Assembly: GCA_003331065.1 (NCBI GenBank)
Contig: QENB01000005.1
Location: 118,741 to 182,740, forward strand
Reading direction: 5' to 3'
DNA length: 64,000 bases
Source: Candidatus Tokpelaia sp. JSC188
GTDB taxonomy: Bacteria; Pseudomonadota; Alphaproteobacteria; Rhizobiales; Rhizobiaceae
Positions 57,611 through 64,000 of the stretch are shown here, one piece after another; position 1 is the first letter of the stretch; every line of letters begins with the position of its first letter. A model generated the notes under the pieces. That model made no database searches. It saw only the letters and a program-made list of their open reading frames with translations, and was not told the DNA's origin. Made by a program: the position numbers and the translations under genes.

Positions 57611-60600
57611 ATGAAAGTAGTAGATATTATTATGAAATTTGTTTTGTGTTCTATCCTCGCTGTTTTTGGAATATGTTTTCAATGTAATGCGTTAGCAAAA
57701 GATATGATAATTGAGGAAGATGTTAATGTACCATCGCCAATTTGGAATATTAATGGCAACTTAAAAGTTGGAAATTCCAAAAATGGGAAAATACGCATTC
57801 AAGGTGGTGCAATCGTCTTTAATACAGGTGGTTATTTAGGATACTATCCTGAAGCCCAGGGCACAGCGATTATTTCTGGAGCTGGATCTAGCTGGATTAA
57901 TAATAAAAACCTCCATGTTGGCTTTTCAGGTAATGGAGAACTAGATATTCAAGATGGCGCAACCGTCTTTAATACAGATGGTTATTTAGGATACTATCGT
58001 GAAGCTCAAGGCACAGCGATTATTTCGGGAACTGGATCTAAATGGATTAATAATAAAAATCTCCATGTTGGCTTTTCAGGTAATGGAGCGCTAGATATTC
58101 AAGGTGGCGCAACTGTCTTTAACATAGATGGTCATGTAGGCTCCCATACTGATGCTCAGGGCACAGCGATTGTTTCGGGAACTGGATCTAAATGGATCAA
58201 TAGTGGGAATTTATTTGTTGGTGATAATGGAAGCGGAAACCTTACCATCAAAGATGGAGGATTTCTATTTAATGCTCATGCATATTTAGGCTATGAGAAA
58301 GAATCTAGCGGGATCGTCTTAGTTGCCGGTAGTAGATCAGCGTGGAATACCACTCGCAATTTACATGTTGGCCTTCGTGGTGATGGGGAACTACGTATTC
58401 AAGATGGCGCAATCGTCTTTAATATAGATGGTTATTTAGGTTCCTATCGTGAAGCTCAAGGCACAGCGATTGTTTCGGGAACTGGATCTAAATGGATTAA
58501 TAATAAAAACCTCCATGTTGGCTTTTCAGGTAATGGAGAACTAGATATTCAAGATGGCGCAACTGTCTCCTCTGAGAGAATATTTGTAGCAAAGGAATCA
58601 ACATCAACCGGTAGTATCATCATCGGTGCGATAGCCTCCGATTCTGCAAAAACACCAGGAAATATAGATACGTCAACCATCGTTTTTGGGGACGGACAAG
58701 GAAGTATCCTCCTCAATCATACCGGTACTGATTATTCGCTTTCTTCTGATTTTATAAGCGAAGGTATAGGTAATCATGAGATCCGTCATTTAGCGGGAAC
58801 TACCAGATTAACTGGTAGTATTTCGGGTTTTACGGGCTCTCTAAACATAGATGGTGGATCACTGACGATAGCAGGCCCTGATCTTCCTGGCGGGAATATT
58901 GATATTTCAAAAGATGCATCACTAACTATCGAGCAGTCTTCAATGGCATCTTATTCTGGGGTTCTGTCCAACTCAGGTACGTTTAATATTACTGGCGTAG
59001 GAGCTGTTACTTTGACGGGCGATAGCAGTATTTTTTCTGGTGTAACAAATGTGACTAACGGCAAATTAATTGTAGGATCCGCAGATGGTGGAGAACTTGG
59101 CGGAACAGTAATCATCGGTTCAAATGGTTTGCTTACAGGGACAGGTATGGTCTCATCTCTGAGTAAGAAAACGATCATTACAGCTGGCGGCGTGCATATA
59201 CCTGGGGACTTTTCTGGTGGTTCACAACATATTGCGGGAGATTACATCAACCATGGAATACTTCGCATTGATGCTTCTCCATCAGGTGCAGGAAAGGTTA
59301 TCGTAGCCGGTGACGTAGATATTAGTGGTGCGTCACTTGATATTATTAGTACTACTAAAAAGCATTCTTCCTCTTCTCCGGATTGGGATCCGCTAAGTGG
59401 TCCTTTTACCATCATCGATAAACAAAGCTCTGGGGATGTCACTGGCACATTTGGCTCAATTAGCAATAATCTTCTTTTTCTTGACTCTTTTATTTCCTAT
59501 GATGGAGGCGACGGGAATGATGTAACGCTGACACTGGTACGTAACGACAGGTCGTTTACAGGCGTTGCCTGTACGCGCAACCAAAAAGCCGCTGCTTCCA
59601 GTATTGAAGCAATTGGCCATGGGCATTCTATTTGGGACAAAATTATACTAATTCATGAGGAAGAAGATGCTTGTAACGCTTTCGATGCTTTGTCAGGTGA
59701 AATTTATGCTTCTGAGAAGTCCTCGCTGATCACAGATGAACAATTTTTGCGTGATACCGTTAACAACCGACTCCTTTCTTCTTTCAAAAATCATGAAGTA
59801 TCATCGATGATGACGACAGCTTGCGATTTTGATGATTCTTTTACGATCTATAACGAGAATTTCAATTTCTGGACTCATGGATTTTCTTCTTCTGGACATA
59901 CTGATAACAGCGATAATGCTGCTCGCCTCAATCATTCAATTGGAGGATTCTTCGCTGGTATTGATTCTTGGGTATCTGATACTTTGCAGACTGGAATTTT
60001 AATAGGATACAGCCACAGCAGTTTTAGTGTATGGAATCATAAATCAACGGGTTTAAGCAATAATTATCCTATTGCTTTCTATAGTGGTGCGCACTGGGGT
60101 GCATTCTCCTTGCGTGGTGGTTCTGCTTATACTTGGCACAATATATCGACAGATCGTAACGTAGTTTTTCCTGGATTTTCTGAGACTTTGAAAAATGATC
60201 ATAGATCAAGAACAGTACAATTTTTTGAAGAATTTGGATATAACATGATGGTGGACTCTTGTAATTTTAAACCCTTTGCCAATCTCGCTTATGTCAACCT
60301 TCATACAGGTAGTTTCACGGAGAGAGATGGAACTAGCGCGTTATCAGGAAAATCCGATCATACGAATGTAACATTCACAACGCTTGGATTACGTGCTTCA
60401 AAAAATTTCAGTTTGACGAAGGATTCTGTTGCAACGGCAAGAAGCATGATTGGTTGGCAACGCGCTTTCGGCAATATCGTGCCAACAAACATACACGCCT
60501 TTCATGAATCAGAGATGTTCGCTGTCACAGGTGTTCCTATTGCAAGAAATAGCATCACTATCGAATCTGCAATTGACTGGAATTGCTCACAAACAACTAC

Positions 60601-60682
60601 CATCAGCTTCTCATACATTGGACGATTGTCCTCCAAAGCACAGGATCACGGCGTTAAAACAAGCCTGAATATTAGATTATGA
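57611..60682 (+). CDS. type V autotransporter adhesin-like protein with 50-residue repeats
   Basis: 1023 residues. Signal peptide 1-29 (from Met8, FVLCSILAVFGICFQCNALA), so Met8 at 57632 is an alternative start. Residues 51-320 are five and a half exact 50-residue beta-helix repeats (LHVGFSGNGELDIQDGATVFN...GTGSKWINNKN). A more diverse passenger follows, with an autotransporter-associated beta-strand (PATR-like) repeat around 455-520 (NITGVGAVTLTGDSSIFSGVTNV...GTGMVSSL). The alpha-linker is near 690-725 (FDALSGEIYAS) and the beta-barrel about 751-1023 (FNFWTHGFSSSG, GIDSWVSDTLQTGILIGYS, ending SLNIRL). It inserts in the outer membrane and displays the passenger. A host-surface binding role is an inference from the class. 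Confidence 0.9.
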   Translation: MKVVDIIMKFVLCSILAVFGICFQCNALAKDMIIEEDVNVPSPIWNINGNLKVGNSKNGKIRIQGGAIVFNTGGYLGYYPEAQGTAIISGAGSSWINNKNLHVGFSGNGELDIQDGATVFNTDGYLGYYREAQGTAIISGTGSKWINNKNLHVGFSGNGALDIQGGATVFNIDGHVGSHTDAQGTAIVSGTGSKWINSGNLFVGDNGSGNLTIKDGGFLFNAHAYLGYEKESSGIVLVAGSRSAWNTTRNLHVGLRGDGELRIQDGAIVFNIDGYLGSYREAQGTAIVSGTGSKWINNKNLHVGFSGNGELDIQDGATVSSERIFVAKESTSTGSIIIGAIASDSAKTPGNIDTSTIVFGDGQGSILLNHTGTDYSLSSDFISEGIGNHEIRHLAGTTRLTGSISGFTGSLNIDGGSLTIAGPDLPGGNIDISKDASLTIEQSSMASYSGVLSNSGTFNITGVGAVTLTGDSSIFSGVTNVTNGKLIVGSADGGELGGTVIIGSNGLLTGTGMVSSLSKKTIITAGGVHIPGDFSGGSQHIAGDYINHGILRIDASPSGAGKVIVAGDVDISGASLDIISTTKKHSSSSPDWDPLSGPFTIIDKQSSGDVTGTFGSISNNLLFLDSFISYDGGDGNDVTLTLVRNDRSFTGVACTRNQKAAASSIEAIGHGHSIWDKIILIHEEEDACNAFDALSGEIYASEKSSLITDEQFLRDTVNNRLLSSFKNHEVSSMMTTACDFDDSFTIYNENFNFWTHGFSSSGHTDNSDNAARLNHSIGGFFAGIDSWVSDTLQTGILIGYSHSSFSVWNHKSTGLSNNYPIAFYSGAHWGAFSLRGGSAYTWHNISTDRNVVFPGFSETLKNDHRSRTVQFFEEFGYNMMVDSCNFKPFANLAYVNLHTGSFTERDGTSALSGKSDHTNVTFTTLGLRASKNFSLTKDSVATARSMIGWQRAFGNIVPTNIHAFHESEMFAVTGVPIARNSITIESAIDWNCSQTTTISFSYIGRLSSKAQDHGVKTSLNIRL
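57761..58570 (+). repeat. 150-bp tandem repeat units in the autotransporter gene
   Basis: Units of exactly 150 bases, in phase with the coding frame: 57761, 57911, 58061, 58211, 58361 and a partial one from 58511. Units 2, 3 and 6 share long stretches, and unit 2 and unit 6 are identical over about 60 bases at a distance of 600. Unit 4 (58211-58360) is the most divergent. Such a structure permits copy-number change by recombination. Confidence 0.93.
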
Positions 60683-60801
60683 AATGTCTTGAGACCTTCC
60701 CATGGGATGTTAACTACTAGAAAATAGAATCAAAAAAGCGCAACAAGCCTTCAGAGTAGCGTATGAAGGGATAATGTGAATAGCACAGACGTTTCTGCAT
60801 T

Positions 60802-61317
60802 GTGCGCAAACTGAATCAGTTAGCACGTTGGGCAAATCGCGATAAGAGTGGCGTTCATGCTTTGGCTATTAACGCTCGTTTGATTGAGATTGATCGGGAA
60901 TGGCGTTATACGTTAGATGCAATTTCTTTTGCATTGTCGGACGCGCCTACAGAGGACGCAGCAAGATCAGGTTATGGATGGAGTTTGAACGAACGGCCTT
61001 TGCAAGTCTTGATGCGGACCAATACAATATTTAGGGAATTAAAGGATGAATCAGCTTACAGCCCTGGAGCGGGAATTGCTGCGCTCCGTGAGCAAATTGG
61101 TGAATGGTTCAAGGGAGGAAATAATCGCCTTGCGGGCTTCTTTGAAGGACTACGATGCGAGCGCGATGAAAGGTTTAGAGAATCGCTTGACCGCAGTCGA
61201 GAACTTGCAAGAGACATTGCATCGGCGATTGAGCACTTTGGAAAGGCAATACAGCGAGGGCTGGGGAAAGCTCGAGAAGCTACTCTCAAATATCACCGGG
61301 CGGTTGAACGGGTATGA
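60802..61317 (+). CDS. MobC-like fragment, overlapping MbeD-like gene
   Basis: 171-codon frame from a GTG at 60802, preceded in frame by a TAG only 20 bases upstream. The beginning, VRKLNQLARWANRDKSG, resembles the C-terminal part of MobC relaxosome proteins (IGNNLNQIARxxN), so the N-terminal half of MobC seems lost. The region after residue 85 is a charged helical stretch that overlaps the next gene in another frame; it may be a deletion fusion to a relaxase C-terminus. No good ribosome site. Treated as a likely remnant, function unproved. Confidence 0.5.
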   Translation: MRKLNQLARWANRDKSGVHALAINARLIEIDREWRYTLDAISFALSDAPTEDAARSGYGWSLNERPLQVLMRTNTIFRELKDESAYSPGAGIAALREQIGEWFKGGNNRLAGFFEGLRCERDERFRESLDRSRELARDIASAIEHFGKAIQRGLGKAREATLKYHRAVERV

Positions 61318-61366
61318 GGAAACCTCGAAAGACTTGGCGAAGATGCTGAAAAAGCTTGTGAGCTAA
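61046..61366 (+). CDS. MbeD/MobD-like mobilisation protein, coiled coil
   Basis: 106 residues, starting with MNQLTALERELLRSVSKL, similar to the short coiled-coil MbeD/MobD proteins of ColE1-type mobilisation regions (MTELEKQLLSALEQL). A long heptad-like coiled coil follows to the end (LENRLTAVENLQETLHRRLSTLERQ). ATG at 61046 with AGGGA eight bases upstream. It overlaps the preceding frame by 270 bases, an arrangement known for mbe genes, where mbeB and mbeD lie inside mbeA. Probable but not certain. Confidence 0.55.
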   Translation: MNQLTALERELLRSVSKLVNGSREEIIALRASLKDYDASAMKGLENRLTAVENLQETLHRRLSTLERQYSEGWGKLEKLLSNITGRLNGYEETSKDLAKMLKKLVS

Positions 61367-61387
61367 TTCAAAAGCAAAAGAGAAAGC

Positions 61388-61660
61388 GTGGTCATTGATT
61401 TAGTCATCGTAGGATGGCCCAGGGAGCTATTTCTGATAGGAAACATCAGTGGACTTCCCGCCATGGCCTATCTAAGTACCGCTGCGCGCAAGAATGAACC
61501 ACCACAGATCATAGCTCTCTTGCCGGATACAGGAAATTCTTCCCATTTCTTGCCGCATCTAGAGGTAGCGCGGGATCATGGATTCAGCCTTTTTGCTTCA
61601 AAACCAATCTCCTATTATTCTCAAGATCTATCGTTAAATATCTTAAATATGGCTGTTTAA
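61388..61660 (+). pseudogene. possible 3' fragment of a PLP-dependent (cysteine-synthase-family) enzyme
   Basis: The frame contains LFLIGNISGLPAMAYLSTAARKN...PPQIIALLPDTGNSSHF, resembling the C-terminal part of cysteine synthases (GISSGAALAAALRLA...KTIVVLLPDSGERYLS). The N-terminal domain with the PLP lysine is absent, so it is inactive if the match is real. Assigned with low confidence. Confidence 0.35.
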
Positions 61661-62631
61661 ACGGTAGTCGTGATTATCTCTTCTCCGTATTTTTGGTGCA
61701 GATTAGAACGGTCAAAGCCTTGATAAAGAATCATTCTATGGGGCTTGTATGAAAGAGTTTCTCTATGACTTATGGTTCACGCGATCGGTATGCCATAGCG
61801 ACTCTAAAGAGGATCAGCTATGCTAAAAAGCCTGCTGCCTAACCATTCGCTTGTACATTGCCAGAGTGCTTGCTGTGATCAACATGTTAGGTAGTCCGCT
61901 TCATTGCGTATTTTTTCAAGATACCGATGAGTTCGTGTTTCCAACTCAGTTGTTATTTTGCATCTAACCTCGATAGGGGCTGCTAGTAAGCTTTGCGTCT
62001 TCCTTTTCAGAGCCTTGCTCCAGACTGAAGAAATGAGCAGATCTCTTGATGGTAGGAAAAAATATTTTACTTTTGTCCTTGACTTGAATTCAATATCTGA
62101 ATTAGGTCCCTCTGAAATTGACATGGATGTGCCAGAAAAACGAAGAGATCACATTAAAATATGATAAAATCAGATGGTGATTTTTCTTTCTTTTTTCATT
62201 TCTTGCATGTTTTCGGCGGTATGTTCTTTGCCTATAAAAATCAAATAAATCAGCAAATTAATATCAAAAATTCAAGCGTTTACGCAATACATTCTGCAGA
62301 ACAATGCACAGCGAGGGTATCCGGCGATACTAGGAAAATTAACCGAGGTGATTCGGGAAAGATTCTTGTGCAAGGTAAAGTGAACGGCGCGTATACGTTG
62401 CCGTATCTCTTGGTTGTCTGAAAAAAGAAAACAGTGTTTTTCGCGTGTTACTTGGGGTATTGATCCAAATACAGGTAGATGGGGGTGATCCATAAGAAAT
62501 CTCGATAAGTGGTGCTTGTCATGGCAAACACCATTACAACTATCAAGGTGATATCGTGATGGATATCACCTTCACGAGGATTTGATTAATAATCTCAAAT
62601 TTTCTAACTCATATCAAGGGAGAGGAGATCT
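61661..62631. other. gene-poor region, decayed
   Basis: About 970 bases. Several short frames on both strands (for example 61879-62124 minus, 62161-62421 plus) have no ribosome site and no recognised family. A perfect 11-bp inverted repeat at 62545-62572 lies just before the next gene. Confidence 0.4.
62545..62572. promoter_or_regulatory. 11-bp perfect inverted repeat upstream of the orphan gene
   Basis: AAGGTGATATC (62545-62555) and GATATCACCTT (62562-62572) separated by GTGATG. It ends 59 bases before the ATG at 62632. No T run, so an operator or mRNA structure is more likely than a terminator. Confidence 0.45.
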
Positions 62632-62949
62632 ATGGTGATTACCATCAATCGTATTGGAGTATCAGCAGATGGTTATGTAAAGCCTGAAAAAGAAAAGATA
62701 CATGGAGAGAGCGAAGATAATGCTTTCAGCAGTGACATTTCAATTGGAAAAATAATAACAGATATCTTCGATAAAATAAGATCCTTTATTAAAGAACACG
62801 ACTGTCCACCTAATGAAAAAGAACTTATTGATATACTCGGTACTAACACTTTTAATCCCAAAGTCATGTTTGCCCTTATGAATGCTGCTTGTGAAGCAAT
62901 TTACGGAAGAGATGAAAGAGACAATAAAACATATCTACGATATCATTGA
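62632..62949 (+). CDS. orphan hypothetical protein, 105 residues
   Basis: Soluble, acidic-basic mixed protein with no signal peptide or membrane segment. A strong ribosome site (AGGGAGAGGAG) precedes the ATG. Composition is protein-like: a Lys/Glu-rich start, a helical middle (IGKIITDIFDKIRSFIKEH) and a C-terminal helix (FNPKVMFALMNAACEAIYG). Preceded by the 11-bp inverted repeat. No family recognised; it could be a small secreted effector, antitoxin-like or plasmid accessory protein, none supported. Confidence 0.5.
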   Translation: MVITINRIGVSADGYVKPEKEKIHGESEDNAFSSDISIGKIITDIFDKIRSFIKEHDCPPNEKELIDILGTNTFNPKVMFALMNAACEAIYGRDERDNKTYLRYH

Positions 62950-64000
62950 CTGGCATTAGTTCCAGTTCAAATAGAAAAGGATTTTTCTCGGAAGTTGTAG
63001 ATGTTGTGAATAATTTATAGATTAAATCTGAGGCTAAAGAAACTCAGACTATGCCTTTAGATAACATCATAAGACACGGAGCATACTCCGCTCATTAAAT
63101 ATAGGCCTCCAGGTATACATTTTGATGATAAAATCGTATTTTTGTAATTGACTTTAATCATCAAAGTAATTTCTCAAAAGCTTTTCGGATAGGCGAACTT
63201 GTGATAATTTTAAGTGTCATAAGCAGTCAGATTTTGGTAATTTTTATAATAGAGGGCGTTGAATTTGTTTTGACTTCTGGCGATTCTGAAGTCATTAAAT
63301 TGGAAAAGAATGCTGCAAAGCGTAGCAAATTTGCTATAAACTTCGTCACATTTCTATCCAAAATTAATATCCTATTTGATATTTGTATTATCGATGAATA
63401 ATCTAAATAATTCACTGGTTAGTGAGTCTTTTTGTCTGTGACTTTGTTTTGTTTCTGATTCAACTTAATGAAGAGGCAATTGATGGAATTAGCGACTTAC
63501 TAAATAGAATAGATAAGTTTTCTTCCCACCCTTGTAGAACTGATGCCGTTTCGTCGTGAAAATATGCAGGATGTTTCTGCGTGTTTCGCTGCCTTTTGTT
63601 TCATATTAGCTGAAAACAGGCGACTGTTTCTGAAGCACATGCTGCTGGTCTATCAATCTGGATAGATTGGTCGCATACTCGCCCTATCTTTGCTATGATC
63701 GCTATGAAAATAGGCATTGAATAATAGTTCTGGATCTTTTTATCTCTCAAAGATAAGTGTATATCTGCAAATGCTAAGACTGTTTTGGTTAGTAAGACTA
63801 ATAGAAGTGTCATTGGGTGATGTTGAGGAAGATTCTAATCAAAAAAGAATCGAATTGAGCGAAGAAAAAAAGGCGGGAATTGCACGTTATCTTTTTCATC
63901 TAGTTAGCAGTATCATAGAATTCCAAAAACTGTATTGAAGATATTTACCGCTCTGGACATTATGTATGACTAAAAACGCTCTATGAATTACGGTTTCTTC
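62950..64000. other. decayed terminal stretch
   Basis: About 1 kb without a recognisable gene. A frame near 63620-63723 reads QATVSEAHAAGLSIWIDWSHTRPIFAMIAMKIGIE and looks like a relic; 63717-63938 opens with TTG and lacks a ribosome site. The window ends within this region. Confidence 0.4.

Noticed and set aside
63717..63938. 73-codon frame at the right end
   Set aside because: TTG start, no ribosome site, no family.
1..64000. CRISPR array, prophage, rRNA, insertion sequences
   Set aside because: No regularly spaced short repeats, phage structural genes, rRNA or transposase frames were found.

Overview
The window is AT-rich alphaproteobacterial DNA of the order Hyphomicrobiales (Rhizobiales). 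The best fit by eye is the Bartonella/Brucella neighbourhood. Evidence: an invasion-associated locus B (IalB) protein, phosphatidylcholine synthase, an NdvA/ChvA-type cyclic glucan exporter, a PleC-like kinase, the rhizobial order rpsF-rpsR-DUF2232-rplI, an ATP12-family assembly factor and a large type V autotransporter. No rRNA is present, so the genus stays an inference.

Positions 1-47.3 kb are chromosomal backbone. They hold a PleC-like histidine kinase, aminopeptidase N, a family-4 uracil-DNA glycosylase, dusA, a divergent cobS/cobT pair, an Lrp regulator, ccdA, glmU-glmS, recG, azlCD, sdhE-mfd, ialB, a UbiH-type hydroxylase, pcs, a cystathionine beta-lyase-like enzyme, the S6/S18/L9 cluster, glnA, ssb, ndvA, an RluC-type pseudouridine synthase, ATP12, marC, gyrA and coaD. 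They end in a compact sulfonate-utilisation operon (flavin reductase, ssuA, ssuD, ssuC, ssuB). Decay is visible here too. A glnB (PII) pseudogene sits directly before glnA. A wrecked 5' piece of uvrA lies beside ssb. The ATP12 gene has lost its N-terminus to a frameshift in an A6 tract.

A tRNA-Thr(CGT) at 47.85 kb marks the change to a gene-poor accessory region (48-64 kb). That region contains one intact MobA/MobL (MOBQ) relaxase and the relic of a second, unrelated relaxase (Mob_Pre/MobV). It also has a MobC-like plus MbeD-like overlapping pair, a choline-sulfatase (betC) pseudogene, a YdjM-type membrane protein, a DUF5710 zinc-ribbon protein, a 37-residue lipoprotein and a 1023-residue autotransporter with 150-bp in-phase repeats. 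Several unrecognised or decayed stretches fill the rest. It looks like a graveyard of integrated mobilisable plasmids. No type IV secretion genes, integrase, transposase or CRISPR array was seen.

Functionally the window links amino-sugar and envelope synthesis (glmU, glmS, pcs, ndvA), DNA repair (recG, mfd, ssb, Udg, gyrA) and sulfur metabolism (ssu operon, beta-lyase, betC relic). It also shows a lineage losing genes (uvrA, glnB, betC), as expected of a host-restricted bacterium. The most notable observations are the uvrA remnant despite an intact mfd, the glnB pseudogene, isoleucine at the GyrA quinolone-resistance position, the repeat-built autotransporter and the layered mobilisation relics.
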